From: Prochlorococcus sp. AG-347-I15 | GTDB lineage: Bacteria > Cyanobacteriota > Cyanobacteriia > PCC-6307 > Cyanobiaceae | Length of the DNA: 64,000 nucleotides | Direction: 5' to 3' | Assembly: GCA_003281585.1 (NCBI GenBank) | Contig: QCBN01000001.1 | Coordinates: 1-64,000 of the forward strand | Part shown: positions 26,195-36,810 of the stretch, piece after piece | Position numbering within the stretch: position 1 is the stretch's first letter | Layout of the letters: each line of letters starts with the position of its first letter | Position numbers and translations under genes: made by a program | The notes under the pieces: model-generated | Seen by the model: only the letters and a program-made list of their open reading frames with translations | Database searches by the model: none | What the model was told of the DNA's origin: nothing

Positions 26195-27661
26195 ATGAAT
26201 GCTTGGAGTAGAAATTTAGAGTTACTTATAAAATCAAGAAATTCATTAATTTGGATAAAGACTAAAGAAGAGGAAAGATTAGAAAAGCTTGTTAGTTTTT
26301 CTTGTGAAAATTTAAATATCAAAAGATTCATTTGCTGGGATTGTGTTAGCGGTATTAAAGGATCAATAGGTGAAGAAGGTAAATTTTCTAACAATCCATT
26401 AGGTGTTCTTAACTGGCTTAAAGAACAAAATTCTGGAGCATCGACAATATTATTGGTTAAAGATTTTCATAAATTTTACGATGATCCAACTATTAATAGA
26501 ACTATGAAAGAACTATCATCTGCGCTTAAGGAAACTAGTCATAATTTAATTATTAGTTCACATCTATTCCCTTCATCTGAAGAGCTTGATGAATTAATGA
26601 CAATTATAAACTTACCTTTGCCTGATCAAAATGAATTAAAAAATCTAATTAAAAAAATTGCTATCAACACTAACTCAAATCTTGATGAACAAGACTTAAA
26701 TGAACTTTCTATAGCTTCAAGTGGATTAACAGAAATAAAAGTAAAGCAAGTTACTGCAAAGGCGCTTGCGCAAAGAGGAAAAATAAGTAAAAAAGATATC
26801 AAAGATATTCTTGAAGAGAAAAAACAAGTGATTGCCAGAAGTGAAATTTTAGAATTTTTTGAAGCCAAATCAAGTCAAGATGATATTGGCGGTTTAAATG
26901 TTTTAAAAGTTTGGCTTAATCAAAGACATAGGGCGTTTTCTAAAGAAGCTAGAGACTACGGACTACCTGTTCCAAAAGGAGTCTTACTTGTTGGAGCACA
27001 AGGAACAGGTAAATCTCTTACTGCGAAATCAATTTCTAAGAGTTGGTCTATGCCGCTTCTGAGGTTAGATGTTGGAAGACTATTTTCTAGCCTTGTTGGT
27101 TCAAGCGAGGCAAGAACAAGAGAGACAATATCTAGAGCTGAGGCGATGTCCCCTTGTATACTGTGGATTGATGAAATTGATAAAGGCTTTGGTGGCGATG
27201 CTAGAAGTGATGGAGGTACAAGTCAAAGGGTATTGGCAAGTTTATTAACTTGGATGTCTGAAAAAGAATCCGCCGTATTTGTAATTGCAACCGCTAATGC
27301 TATAGATAAGCTTCCTGCTGAATTATTAAGGAAAGGTAGGTTTGATGAGATTTTCTTTCTTGACTTACCAAATTCAGAAGAAAGATTAAGCATTCTTAAC
27401 TTGCACTTAAAAAAAAGAAGACCAAGCTATAGTTTCCCTCTCTCTACTATTATTGACAGAACAGATGGATTCTCTGGGGCAGAACTTGAACAGGCAGTAA
27501 TAGAGGGTATGCACATCTCATTTTCTGAAAATAGAGAACTATTGGAGAAAGATTTAATAAAGGCAGTTTCTGAATTAGTTCCTTTATCCAGAACAGCTAA
27601 AGAGCAAATTGATTTACTAAAAGAATGGTCATCTACAGGGCGTGCTCGTTCTGCATCGTGA
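26195..27661 (+). CDS. ycf46: Ycf46-like AAA+ ATPase
   Basis: 488 residues. The second half has Walker A 'GAQGTGKSLTAKSI' and Walker B 'ILWIDEIDK', an Arg finger region 'LRKGRFDEIF' and the AAA lid 'GFSGAELEQAVIEG'. The N-terminal 200 residues resemble the Ycf46 N-domain. Ycf46 is conserved in cyanobacteria and plastids of red algae and has been tied to control of CO2 use. It starts 15 bases after yidC. Confidence 0.92.
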   Translation: MNAWSRNLELLIKSRNSLIWIKTKEEERLEKLVSFSCENLNIKRFICWDCVSGIKGSIGEEGKFSNNPLGVLNWLKEQNSGASTILLVKDFHKFYDDPTINRTMKELSSALKETSHNLIISSHLFPSSEELDELMTIINLPLPDQNELKNLIKKIAINTNSNLDEQDLNELSIASSGLTEIKVKQVTAKALAQRGKISKKDIKDILEEKKQVIARSEILEFFEAKSSQDDIGGLNVLKVWLNQRHRAFSKEARDYGLPVPKGVLLVGAQGTGKSLTAKSISKSWSMPLLRLDVGRLFSSLVGSSEARTRETISRAEAMSPCILWIDEIDKGFGGDARSDGGTSQRVLASLLTWMSEKESAVFVIATANAIDKLPAELLRKGRFDEIFFLDLPNSEERLSILNLHLKKRRPSYSFPLSTIIDRTDGFSGAELEQAVIEGMHISFSENRELLEKDLIKAVSELVPLSRTAKEQIDLLKEWSSTGRARSAS

Positions 27662-27785
27662 TTAATTTATAATTTTTAAAATACTGCGTAAGTTAGAAAT
27701 CATTAATTTAGTTAATTTTTCATCAAAAATCCCAAATAATGAATTGAGATTAACTATCTTAATTAAGGTATAAAACAAAAAAAGA

Positions 27786-29063
27786 GTGTTAGATCAAAAA
27801 TTAATAAGAGAAAATCCAACATCAGTTGAAAAGAATTTATCCTTAAGAGGAAAAGTTTATAGAATTTCCGAAATACACGAATTAACTATTAAGAAAAAAA
27901 ATATCGATATAGAAATAGCCAGTCTTCAATCTAAGAGCAAAAGGTTAAGCAAATTAATTGGTCAAGAAATCAGCAAATCTAAAAACTATGATTCTCAAGA
28001 ACTAATTTCTTTAAAAAAGAAGGGAAACGAATTCAGAATTAAAATTTCTGAACTTGAAGAGAAAAAAAGAATATTAGATAAAGAAGTGGATGATGAGATT
28101 TGTAAGTTGCCAAATTTTCCTAGCAATGATGCACCCATTGGAAAAGATGAAAATGATAATGTCCAAGTAAAAACTTGGGGAGATCCTTTGACAGAGGATG
28201 ATCTTAAATCCCACTGGCAAATAGGAGAAAATCTTAATTTATTCGACTCTATAAATTCAACAAAAATATCAAAAAGTCGTTTTATTACTCTTATTGGTAA
28301 TGGTGCAAGATTAGAGAGGGCATTAATTAATTTTATGCTGGATATGCATAGTAAAAATGGTTATTTAGAGTTAATGCCTCCAGCTTTAGTAAATTCAGAA
28401 AGTCTAAAGGGATCTGGACAATTACCTAAATTTTCCAACGAAAGTTTTAAGTGTTCTAATGACGATCTTTGGCTTTCTCCAACTGCAGAAGTTCCACTAA
28501 CTGCTTTTCATAAAAATGAGATAATTGACTCCAAGCAATTGCCTCTTAAATATGTTGCATATAGCCCATGTTTTAGAAGAGAAGCTGGCAGTTATGGAAG
28601 AGATACTAAAGGTTTAATAAGACTTCATCAATTCAATAAGGTAGAGCTTTATTGGTTTTGTGATCCCAGCAAATCCACTGAAGCTCATGAAAAAATTACT
28701 TCTGATGCGGAAAGTATTTTAAAAAAGCTAAACCTGCCCTATAGATTAGTAGATATTTGCACTGGAGACTTGGGATTTTCTTCTAGTAGAACTTTTGATC
28801 TTGAAGTTTGGCTACCCAGTAGTAAATGTTATAGAGAAATTTCAAGTTGTAGTAATTGCCTTGACTTTCAAGCACGCAGATCATCAATAAGAACAAAAAT
28901 AGATAAAAAAAATACATATTTACATACCTTAAATGGAAGTGGCCTTGCTATTGGAAGAACAATGGCTGCAATTCTTGAAAATGGCCAACTAAAAGATGGT
29001 AGCGTGAGGATTCCAGATGCTCTAGTTCCATATTTTGGATCAAATCTTTTAAAAACTGCTTAA
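27786..29063 (+). CDS. serS: Seryl-tRNA synthetase
   Basis: 425 residues from GTG 27786. The N-terminal long coiled-coil arm (residues 25-105) binds the tRNA-Ser variable arm. The class II motifs follow, such as '[22 protein letters not shown]' and '[22 protein letters not shown]', and motif 3 '[18 protein letters not shown]'. It charges tRNA-Ser, including the CGA isoacceptor at 6166. Confidence 0.97.
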   Translation: MLDQKLIRENPTSVEKNLSLRGKVYRISEIHELTIKKKNIDIEIASLQSKSKRLSKLIGQEISKSKNYDSQELISLKKKGNEFRIKISELEEKKRILDKEVDDEICKLPNFPSNDAPIGKDENDNVQVKTWGDPLTEDDLKSHWQIGENLNLFDSINSTKISKSRFITLIGNGARLERALINFMLDMHSKNGYLELMPPALVNSESLKGSGQLPKFSNESFKCSNDDLWLSPTAEVPLTAFHKNEIIDSKQLPLKYVAYSPCFRREAGSYGRDTKGLIRLHQFNKVELYWFCDPSKSTEAHEKITSDAESILKKLNLPYRLVDICTGDLGFSSSRTFDLEVWLPSSKCYREISSCSNCLDFQARRSSIRTKIDKKNTYLHTLNGSGLAIGRTMAAILENGQLKDGSVRIPDALVPYFGSNLLKTA

Positions 29064-29072
29064 TATAAAAAA

Positions 29073-30152
29073 ATGAATGTTTTAACCTCAATAACAGTTC
29101 TGGGATTTCTCATTTTTTTCCACGAAATGGGTCATTTTCTTGCAGCAATTTTGCAAGGTATTTATGTTGATGGATTTTCAATTGGTTTTGGACCTTCAAT
29201 AATTCAGAAAAAATACAAAAACATAACTTATTCATTTAGAGCATTTCCTTTAGGAGGCTTTGTTTCATTCCCTGATGAAGAAGTAAATAATATTGACCCT
29301 AATGATCCAAACCTTTTAAAAAATAGACCAATATTTCAAAGGGTAATTGTAATTTCTGCTGGGGTATTCGCTAATTTAATCCTTGCCTATACCATCTTAA
29401 TTTTGAATGTCACCACTGTTGGTATTCCATTTGATCCAGAGCCTGGCATTCTGGTTTTGGCGACTCAACCTCAAAAGGCTGCCTCTATTGCTGGCTTGGC
29501 ACCAGGAGATAAAATATTAGAAATTGGGACTAGTAGTCTAGGGGTAGGTGATCAAGCTGTTTCCACTTTGGTAAAAGTGATTCAAAATTCTTCAGATGAA
29601 CCAATTTCAATAAAAATTGAGAGAGATGGGACTTTAAAAGACATCACTTTAATACCGAAGAATGTTGATGGGAAAGGAACTATAGGTGCTCAATTACAGC
29701 CTAATATAAGAAAAGAAACTAAAAAGACAAAAAACGTTTACGAACTTTTTAAATACACTAATAATGAGTTTTCAACACTTTTGCTAAAAACAATTCAAGG
29801 TTATAAAGGTTTAATAACAAATTTCTCTTCAACAGCTCAACAATTAAGTGGGCCTGTCAAAATTGTTGAAATTGGCGCCCAACTATCACAACAAGGTGGA
29901 ACAGGGATATTATTATTTGCCTCTTTAATTTCTATTAATTTAGCGGTACTTAATGCTTTGCCTTTACCTCTATTGGATGGAGGACAACTTGTTTTCACTC
30001 TAATTGAAGGCTTTTTGGGAAAACCTGTTCCAGTGAAGGTACAAATGGTTGTTACTCAGTCTAGTTTTTTTCTTTTAGTAGGATTAAGTGTTTTGCTCAT
30101 TATTAGAGATACTAGCCAACTTTTGATCGTACAAAGATTTTTTAATCAATAA
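29073..30152 (+). CDS. rseP: Site-2 intramembrane metalloprotease RseP
   Basis: 359 residues. The zinc motif HExxH is in 'FFHEMGHFLAAI' (His17, His21) in the first helix and the third ligand is in 'NALPLPLLDGGQ'. A PDZ domain sits near residues 120-205 ('GLAPGDKILEIG'). It cleaves membrane-bound anti-sigma factors or signal peptides. Lies nine bases after serS. Confidence 0.95.
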   Translation: MNVLTSITVLGFLIFFHEMGHFLAAILQGIYVDGFSIGFGPSIIQKKYKNITYSFRAFPLGGFVSFPDEEVNNIDPNDPNLLKNRPIFQRVIVISAGVFANLILAYTILILNVTTVGIPFDPEPGILVLATQPQKAASIAGLAPGDKILEIGTSSLGVGDQAVSTLVKVIQNSSDEPISIKIERDGTLKDITLIPKNVDGKGTIGAQLQPNIRKETKKTKNVYELFKYTNNEFSTLLLKTIQGYKGLITNFSSTAQQLSGPVKIVEIGAQLSQQGGTGILLFASLISINLAVLNALPLPLLDGGQLVFTLIEGFLGKPVPVKVQMVVTQSSFFLLVGLSVLLIIRDTSQLLIVQRFFNQ

Positions 30153-30216
30153 ATATATTTTAAAAATTGTTAGACAAGCTGTTAATATAAAGATTAGTTT
30201 TAAAAATACTGATTAA

Positions 30217-30519
30217 ATGGCGAAAAAGTCCATGATTGCGAGAGAGGTCAAACGCAAAAAACTTGTGAAAAAATATGCTGCAAAAAGGAAATCATTATTA
30301 GATGAATTCAATGCAGCAAAAGATCCAATGGAAAGATTAGAAATACATAGAAAAATTCAAGCTCTTCCAAGAAACTCTGCTCCAAATAGAGTTAGAAATA
30401 GATGTTGGGCAACAGGTAAACCTAGAGGAGTTTATAGAGACTTTGGTCTGTGCAGAAATCAGTTAAGGCAAAGAGCTCATAATGGTGAACTTCCTGGGGT
30501 AGTTAAATCAAGTTGGTAG
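30217..30519 (+). CDS. rpsN: Ribosomal protein S14 (long, zinc-free type)
   Basis: 100 residues starting '[20 protein letters not shown]'. The C-terminal '[23 protein letters not shown]' has only single Cys positions, not two CxxC pairs, so it is the zinc-free form used by cyanobacteria. A 30S subunit protein. Confidence 0.97.
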   Translation: MAKKSMIAREVKRKKLVKKYAAKRKSLLDEFNAAKDPMERLEIHRKIQALPRNSAPNRVRNRCWATGKPRGVYRDFGLCRNQLRQRAHNGELPGVVKSSW

Positions 30520-30680
30520 TATGAGGTTCTAATTTTTATTTTCTAAATAAAAATATATACAAAAAATTAGTTTTTATTAGTAAGTACATTTTTAAAAATT
30601 TTATAGCTTATTTAAATAATTTACTCAATTTGTCCCTATAAAATGTAAGAATAGATCATGTATAGAATTATAATTTAAAA

Positions 30681-32846
30681 GTGGAAGGACAAAATAAGTC
30701 GATCACGTTTGACGGACGAGAGATACGACTAACTACAGGACTATATGCTCCTCAAGCAAGTGGATCAGTAATGATTGAGTGCGGAGACACATCACTACTA
30801 GTTACAGCAACAAAAACAACAAAAAAAGAAGTTTCTGACTTTCTGCCTCTTATATGCGATTATGAGGAAAAATTATATGCTGCGGGAAGGATTCCAGGTG
30901 GTTTCATGAGAAGAGAGGGTCGCCCTCCAGAAAGAGCGACTTTAATTTCAAGATTGATTGATAGGCCGATGAGGCCGCTTTTCCCCTCATGGATGAGAGA
31001 TGAGATACAAATAGTAGCTTCATGCCTTTCTCTTGACGAGAGAGTACCAGCAGATGTTCTTGCTGTTACAGGTGCTTCAATAGCAACCTTGCTCGGAGAA
31101 ATACCATTTTACGGGCCAATGGCTGCAGTAAGAGTTGGACTAATAGGAGACGACTTTATACTAAATCCAAGCTATAGAGAGATAGAAAAAGGAGATTTAG
31201 ATATTGTTGTTGCAGGATCACCTGAAGGCATTGTCATGATTGAGGCAGGTGCAAACCAATTATCAGAGCAAGATACTATCGAAGCAATAGATTTTGGTTA
31301 TGAGGCTGTATCAGAACTTATTAAATCTCAAGAGGATTTACTAAAAGATTTAGGAATAAAGCAAACTAAACCATCTGAGCCTGAAGAAGACAAAACTTTG
31401 CCCTCTTACCTAGAAAAAAATTGTACAAAACCTATCGAGCTTGTTTTAAAGAAATTTGATCTATTAAAAGAGGACAGAGATCTCGAACTTGAAAAAATAA
31501 AAATTGAAACCCAAAGTAAGATTGAATCTTTAAAAGATGACAACCAATTAAAAGTTCTTCTATCGGAAAATGATAAGTTATTAAGTTCTGACTTTAAAAA
31601 ACTTACAAAGAAATTGATGAGATCCCAAATCATTAATGATGGCAAAAGAGTTGATGGCCGCGAGTTAGATGAAGTAAGAAAAATTTCAGCATCTGCAGGA
31701 ATACTTCCAAAAAGAGTTCATGGCTCAGCATTATTCCAAAGAGGTCTAACTCAAGTTCTATCTACGACTACGCTAGGTACACCTAGTGACGCTCAAGAGA
31801 TGGATGACTTAAATCCTAGTACTGAGAAAACTTATTTACATCATTATAATTTTCCACCATATTCAGTTGGGGAGACCAGACCAATTAGAACGCCTGGCAG
31901 GAGAGAGATTGGTCATGGAGCTCTTGCAGAAAGGGCGATTATACCGGTACTTCCCGGCAAAGAGACTTTTCCCTATGTTTTAAGAGTAGTAAGTGAAGTT
32001 TTGAGCTCAAATGGCTCTACTTCAATGGGATCCGTTTGTGGAAGTACGCTTTCACTATTAGATGCTGGTGTACCCCTTAAAGCTCCTGTAAGTGGAACCG
32101 CTATGGGATTGATCAAGGAGGGAAAAGAAATCCGAATTCTCACGGATATTCAGGGGATAGAAGATTTTCTTGGAGATATGGATTTTAAAGTTGCAGGGAC
32201 AGAAAAAGGTATTACAGCATTACAAATGGATATGAAAATCACAGGATTACCAGTATCAATTATTTCTGATGCCATAAAAAAAGCACGTCCTGCAAGAATA
32301 CATATTTTAGAAAAAATGCAAGAGGCTATTGATAAACCTCAAGAATCACTCTCTCCTCATGCTCCCAGACTTTTGAGTTTCAGAATCGACCCAGAGCTTA
32401 TTGGTACAGTTATTGGGCCTGGGGGCAGGACAATAAAAGGAATTACAGAGAGAACAAATACTAAAATAGATATTGAGGATGGTGGAATTGTTACTATTGC
32501 ATCTCATGATGGTGCTGCAGCAGAGGAAGCTCAAAAGATAATTGAAGGATTAACGAGGAAAGTACATGAGGGTGAAATTTTCTCAGGAGTAGTAACTAGA
32601 ATTATTCCAATTGGAGCTTTTGTAGAAATATTGCCTGGGAAAGAAGGCATGGTCCATATTTCCCAGTTATCAGAAGCTAGAGTTGAAAGAGTTGAGGATG
32701 TTGTAAGGCAGGGAGATGAGGTGACAGTCAGGGTAAGGGAAATAGATAGTAGAGGAAGAATTAATTTGACATTAAGGGGAGTATCTCAAAATAGTGGTAT
32801 GAACTATCCTGAACCGACTCCTACTCCAGTTGCTCCACTTAACTAA
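30681..32846 (+). CDS. pnp: Polyribonucleotide nucleotidyltransferase (PNPase)
   Basis: 721 residues from GTG 30681. There are two RNase PH domains, the second with the active-site region '[17 protein letters not shown]'. A KH domain ('[20 protein letters not shown]') and an S1 domain ('[28 protein letters not shown]') follow. A phosphorolytic 3'-5' RNA exonuclease that also adds tails in cyanobacteria. Normal length. Confidence 0.97.
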   Translation: MEGQNKSITFDGREIRLTTGLYAPQASGSVMIECGDTSLLVTATKTTKKEVSDFLPLICDYEEKLYAAGRIPGGFMRREGRPPERATLISRLIDRPMRPLFPSWMRDEIQIVASCLSLDERVPADVLAVTGASIATLLGEIPFYGPMAAVRVGLIGDDFILNPSYREIEKGDLDIVVAGSPEGIVMIEAGANQLSEQDTIEAIDFGYEAVSELIKSQEDLLKDLGIKQTKPSEPEEDKTLPSYLEKNCTKPIELVLKKFDLLKEDRDLELEKIKIETQSKIESLKDDNQLKVLLSENDKLLSSDFKKLTKKLMRSQIINDGKRVDGRELDEVRKISASAGILPKRVHGSALFQRGLTQVLSTTTLGTPSDAQEMDDLNPSTEKTYLHHYNFPPYSVGETRPIRTPGRREIGHGALAERAIIPVLPGKETFPYVLRVVSEVLSSNGSTSMGSVCGSTLSLLDAGVPLKAPVSGTAMGLIKEGKEIRILTDIQGIEDFLGDMDFKVAGTEKGITALQMDMKITGLPVSIISDAIKKARPARIHILEKMQEAIDKPQESLSPHAPRLLSFRIDPELIGTVIGPGGRTIKGITERTNTKIDIEDGGIVTIASHDGAAAEEAQKIIEGLTRKVHEGEIFSGVVTRIIPIGAFVEILPGKEGMVHISQLSEARVERVEDVVRQGDEVTVRVREIDSRGRINLTLRGVSQNSGMNYPEPTPTPVAPLN

Positions 32847-32849
32847 AAA

Positions 32850-33420
32850 CTGAAGTGGGTAAATTCTATTAATATCAATATTTTTCTTTGTTTCTAGACA
32901 GATACTCTCGCCTGTTTTGATACATTGAAAGCCACTAAAGTCTCCTTCAATTAGAAACCAATTTACCCATAGATTTAATTCTTCATTATCTAAGTTTCAT
33001 TTACTCCACCAGCTGCTTTCAATATAAATTCTGGTGGAATAAAATCACAATCTTTTGGTGAGCTTTTTACCTGCAAACCAAGCAAGGTATTAATATCACT
33101 GTCTCCTCCAACAATAGATGTTATTCCCAACCAACGCTTCCAAAAATTTCAACTCTGCGAAAATTAATTTTATTGATTATATTTCTCAAAGTTTAATTCC
33201 CATGATTTTTAATTTTTATAAAGTCATTTCTACTAATAAATTCATTAACTTTTAAGTCCGCCAAAGTTACAGGATATTATTCATTATTACTATGAATTTA
33301 TTTATTAAATAATCTCCATTTTCTAACAATGTAGAGTAATAAAGCAAAATATCTGACGCTTGACAGCTGAAAATTTTTATATCATCGATAAGATTACTAA
33401 TATCCACTCCAGAGGATAAT
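32850..33420 (-). pseudogene. cysQ: Decayed cysQ (3'(2'),5'-bisphosphate nucleotidase) remnant
   Basis: Reading leftwards, three frames together give a CysQ-like protein: 'VDISNLIDDIKIFSCQASDI' then 'LLYYSTLLENGDY' (about 33410-33310). After a frameshift come 'VTLADLKVNE' (33270-33241), 'NHGN' (about 33200), 'NIINKINFRRVEIFGSVG' (33182-33130) and 'SSPKDCDFIPPEFILKAAGG' (about 33065-33005), and finally 'ESICLE' near 32890. The central part with the metal site DPLDGT is deleted, and several stops and frameshifts break the rest. No intact ORF remains. An intact cysQ of a different type is at 42882. Confidence 0.8.
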
Positions 33421-33431
33421 TCAATTATTAA

Positions 33432-34292
33432 ATGAATAATAATTCCTTAATATTTCACAGAAAAGAAGAACCGGAAAACGGTATCTTGTATTTAGTTGGA
33501 ACGCCAATCGGAAATTTAAATGATATATCTCAGAGAGCTTTAAATATCCTCAATAATGTTTCTATAGTTGCATGTGAAGATACAAGACAAACAAAAAAGA
33601 TAATGAACAAATTTAATATTTCAAATAAACTTATAAGTTTTAATAAAAATAATTCATTATTTAAAATCCCAAAATTAGTTAAAGATCTTAAAGAAGGGAA
33701 ATCCATAGCTATTGTAAGTGATGCTGGCATGCCAGGAATTTGCGATCCAGGAGAAGATATTGCCAGAAGCTTAAAAAATGAAGGGATAGATATAATTTGC
33801 ATTCCTGGAGCATGTGCTGCTATAACAGCACTTGTTTCAAGTGGCCTGCCCTCCTCAAGTTTTATATTTGAAGGCTTTCTTCCTAAAAAAATAATTGAGA
33901 GAGAAAAAATTCTGTTAGAAATCAGCAAGAATGAAAAAACTACTATAATTTACGAATCTCCTAAAAGATTAAAAAAATTATTAAAGCAATTATTTGAATA
34001 TTGTGGAGGTGAACGAGAAATCATAGTAGCCAGGGAATTAACAAAAAAGTTTGAAGAACACATTGGAAACAATATTAAAGATGTTATGAATTTTTTTGAG
34101 GGGAAAGAGATTATTGGTGAAATAACAATCGTTATAAAAGGTATAAAAAAAGGGGATTTAAATATAGATAAATTTACTATCAAAAAAGATCTCAATTATT
34201 TAATAAATGCAGGCTTAAGTTTATCCGCAGCCTCTAAATATCTAGCAAAGAAAAATGGAATAAAAAAAAGCGAAATTTATAACATGATTTAG
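33432..34292 (+). CDS. rsmI: 16S rRNA (cytidine1402-2'-O)-methyltransferase
   Basis: 286 residues. 'LYLVGTPIGNLNDISQRAL' and 'VACEDTRQTKKIMNKF' are the RsmI signatures of the tetrapyrrole-methylase fold. 'SDAGMPGICDPGEDI' is the SAM loop and 'GFLPKK' follows. It methylates C1402 in the ribosome decoding centre. It begins beside the cysQ remnant. Confidence 0.95.
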   Translation: MNNNSLIFHRKEEPENGILYLVGTPIGNLNDISQRALNILNNVSIVACEDTRQTKKIMNKFNISNKLISFNKNNSLFKIPKLVKDLKEGKSIAIVSDAGMPGICDPGEDIARSLKNEGIDIICIPGACAAITALVSSGLPSSSFIFEGFLPKKIIEREKILLEISKNEKTTIIYESPKRLKKLLKQLFEYCGGEREIIVARELTKKFEEHIGNNIKDVMNFFEGKEIIGEITIVIKGIKKGDLNIDKFTIKKDLNYLINAGLSLSAASKYLAKKNGIKKSEIYNMI

Positions 34293-34317
34293 AATTAGTA
34301 ATAAACGATTAATTTAT

Positions 34318-34536
34318 ATGAGCTTCTTAATTAAAAAGATATTTTTTACCGTCATTTTCAATTCTTGTTTATTTCTACTCTTATTTATTGGGATACAAAA
34401 TAGTTCTAACAAAAGCAAAGTGAATTTGTTAATTGACGAAACTATTGAACTGCCTATAAGTTTTATCGTTGGATCTAATTTTATATTAGGTTCAATTCTA
34501 GGAAGCTTTATGGTTTTAGAAAATTATAATGAATAA
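34318..34536 (+). CDS. LapA-like two-helix membrane protein
   Basis: 72 residues with two hydrophobic helices (about 9-25 and 47-66) joined by a short loop with 'ETIELPISFIVGSNFILGSILGSF'. This resembles the LapA/DUF1049 pattern. Role unknown, likely inner-membrane assembly. It ends next to the convergent HTH gene. Confidence 0.7.
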   Translation: MSFLIKKIFFTVIFNSCLFLLLFIGIQNSSNKSKVNLLIDETIELPISFIVGSNFILGSILGSFMVLENYNE

Positions 34537-34544
34537 AATAATAT

Positions 34545-35228
34545 TCAAAGAGCTATTAGATTATCAGGGCAGACAATTCTTGAAATTCCTTTTGCGATAA
34601 GAACAGGTGCCGCGATTCTAAATACATCAGTATTTGGGACTTTAAGAACCTTTTGATCTTTATTACAAGATCTTTTGGCAAGGTTTAAATCAAAAAATAT
34701 TTCTATAGTTTTTCTTTTCAAATCATCATAAGGTAAGAATTCCCATTCTGGAAAATCTTTTAAAAATTTAGTCTCTAATTCAATTTTCTTATCCACAATC
34801 ATATAAACAACTTTAGGGAAATCCACCTCTGTAATAGAAACTGAAGATAATTCTTTTCTAGATGAATTTTCGATCTCGTAATCTATGGGAGGGATTTCAA
34901 AAAAAGAATCAATTAAATCAAAGTTAGAAGATGTTACATCATCATTTAGAACTTTGGCATTTTTCAAATCTTTATTTAAATCTTCATTAGCAAAATTTAT
35001 TTTTTGTTTATGTACAATTTGATTTTTATTATCTATAGGTTTTCCCTTTGATGATTTACTTTTTTTTGATAGCTCCTTAAATTTTAATTCTCCAAGATTT
35101 TTTTTTAGATTTCTAATAATTGTGGAGTTAGTGCAAGAATATTTTTGCGACAAAAAATCAATTGATATTCCTGATTTAAAACTTTGCAATATTTCTTCTT
35201 TTTGTTGTTCGGTAAGCCTTTTAGTCAA
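34545..35228 (-). CDS. Helix-turn-helix protein of a picocyanobacterial family
   Basis: 227 residues. The N-terminal 45 residues have an HTH of transposase/Sin-like type ('GISIDFLSQKYSCTNSTIIRNLKK'). The middle is a Lys- and Asp-rich linker. The C-terminal domain ends 'PNTDVFRIAAPVLIAKGISRIVCPDNLIAL', a distinctive conserved-looking tail. It may be a DNA-binding regulator. It sits just left of tRNA-Arg at the island edge, but it looks like a core gene. Confidence 0.65.
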   Translation of the reverse strand: MTKRLTEQQKEEILQSFKSGISIDFLSQKYSCTNSTIIRNLKKNLGELKFKELSKKSKSSKGKPIDNKNQIVHKQKINFANEDLNKDLKNAKVLNDDVTSSNFDLIDSFFEIPPIDYEIENSSRKELSSVSITEVDFPKVVYMIVDKKIELETKFLKDFPEWEFLPYDDLKRKTIEIFFDLNLAKRSCNKDQKVLKVPNTDVFRIAAPVLIAKGISRIVCPDNLIAL

Positions 35229-35367
35229 GATAAAAACTGATCACGCTTTACAATTCTATTTTATTACTTTTTGAAAGAGAATAAAAGATAGAGACAATAC
35301 TGAATTTTTTTAAAAAAGAATTGACTTAGATTGTTTAGGTCTATGGGTTTAGATATAATAAAAAAAT

Positions 35368-35441
<74 letters not shown>

Positions 35442-35454
35442 TTAACAAAAAATT

Positions 35455-36726
35455 ATGATCAAAAGGTTTCAAAAAATAGGATTCATTATATTTCTTATTG
35501 GTTTATTTATATTGCCCTCAATATTTTTTTTTGGAGCAATACTGTTATTATTTTCAGCAATACTTTCTTCTATTTCTAATAGAAAAGACTATTTTTCAGA
35601 CAATTGGAATAAATCTTTTTTCATATGTGGGTTGTTAATTGTATTCAGTGCAATATCACATATATTAAATTTTAATATTCCATTTGATGGGATCCTAGAT
35701 TCAAAACTTTCATTAGTAGGAATATTTAATTGGGTACCTTTTTTTTGGTTATTTTGGGCCTTTCAAACTTATCTAGATTCAAACAAAAAAAGAAAATCAG
35801 TAGCTTTAATGCTCGTTGCAGGTACATTCCCAGTTTTAATTAGTGGCTTTGGACAATATTTTTTTAATTGGACTGGACCTATGGAGTTATTTAATGGATT
35901 AATAATTTGGTATCAAAGACCATTAGGTAATCATGGACTAACAGGACCATTTAATAACCAAAACTATGCTGGGGCATGGCTTAGCCTAGTTTGGCCATTT
36001 TCAATTGCTTTTATTTTAGACAAGACCAATAAAATAATTAAAAAAGGGTCATCTATTTTCTTTTTTCTTGCGATAGGAGTATCAGCTATCCTCACAAACT
36101 CAAGGAATGCTTGGGGAAGTATTCTCGTTTCCCTTCCATTAGTTATTGGAATACGAAGTTTATATTGGTTAATCCCAATCATTTTCACTTTGTCTTTAAT
36201 AATAACAATTACTGCTTCTGATCTTCTAGTTGGCAGCGTGCAAGAAATATTTAGATTAATAATTCCTGAAAAAATTTGGATGGAGTTTATTCAAAAAGTT
36301 AATTTAACAAGATTAGAAATATTCACAAGTGGACTTAAGATAAGTCTAATAAATCCTTTTTTTGGTCTAGGAGCTGGATCATTTCCTATTATTTATGAAC
36401 TACAAAATAATAATTGGTTAGGGCATCCTCATAATCTTTTTTTAGAACTAGCGGTTAGTTATGGTTATCCCGTAGCAGTACTCCTAATAATAAATGTGTC
36501 AAGTCTAATAATAATATCCGGAACTTTAGTATTTAGCAAAAAATTACCAAAAGAACAATCAATTTTTGACAAGGCCTGGTGGGTATCAATTTTTGTTTTC
36601 TTAATTTCTCAACTAGTCGATGTTCAATATTTTGACGGCAGAATTAGTATCGTATTTTGGCTTCTCTTGTCAGGATTAAAAGCAATTATCGAAGAAAGTA
36701 CATTAAAAAATAAAAGCATTAACTAA
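35455..36726 (+). CDS. O-antigen ligase / polymerase-like membrane protein
   Basis: 423 residues with 10-12 membrane helices. The largest periplasmic loop has 'GLGAGSFPIIYELQNNNWLGHPHNLFLELAVSYG', the WaaL/Wzy_C hallmark with the conserved His. It either joins glycan to its lipid carrier or polymerises repeat units at the periplasmic face. It is the first gene right of tRNA-Arg, and is followed by nucleotide-sugar genes. Confidence 0.88.
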   Translation: MIKRFQKIGFIIFLIGLFILPSIFFFGAILLLFSAILSSISNRKDYFSDNWNKSFFICGLLIVFSAISHILNFNIPFDGILDSKLSLVGIFNWVPFFWLFWAFQTYLDSNKKRKSVALMLVAGTFPVLISGFGQYFFNWTGPMELFNGLIIWYQRPLGNHGLTGPFNNQNYAGAWLSLVWPFSIAFILDKTNKIIKKGSSIFFFLAIGVSAILTNSRNAWGSILVSLPLVIGIRSLYWLIPIIFTLSLIITITASDLLVGSVQEIFRLIIPEKIWMEFIQKVNLTRLEIFTSGLKISLINPFFGLGAGSFPIIYELQNNNWLGHPHNLFLELAVSYGYPVAVLLIINVSSLIIISGTLVFSKKLPKEQSIFDKAWWVSIFVFLISQLVDVQYFDGRISIVFWLLLSGLKAIIEESTLKNKSIN

Positions 36727-36810
36727 TTAAATAAATTAAGTAAAAAACGTTCTGATATAATGCTTTGAAGGTTTCAAATTTTATAGATCGTATTAACTAA
36801 AATTAGTTTA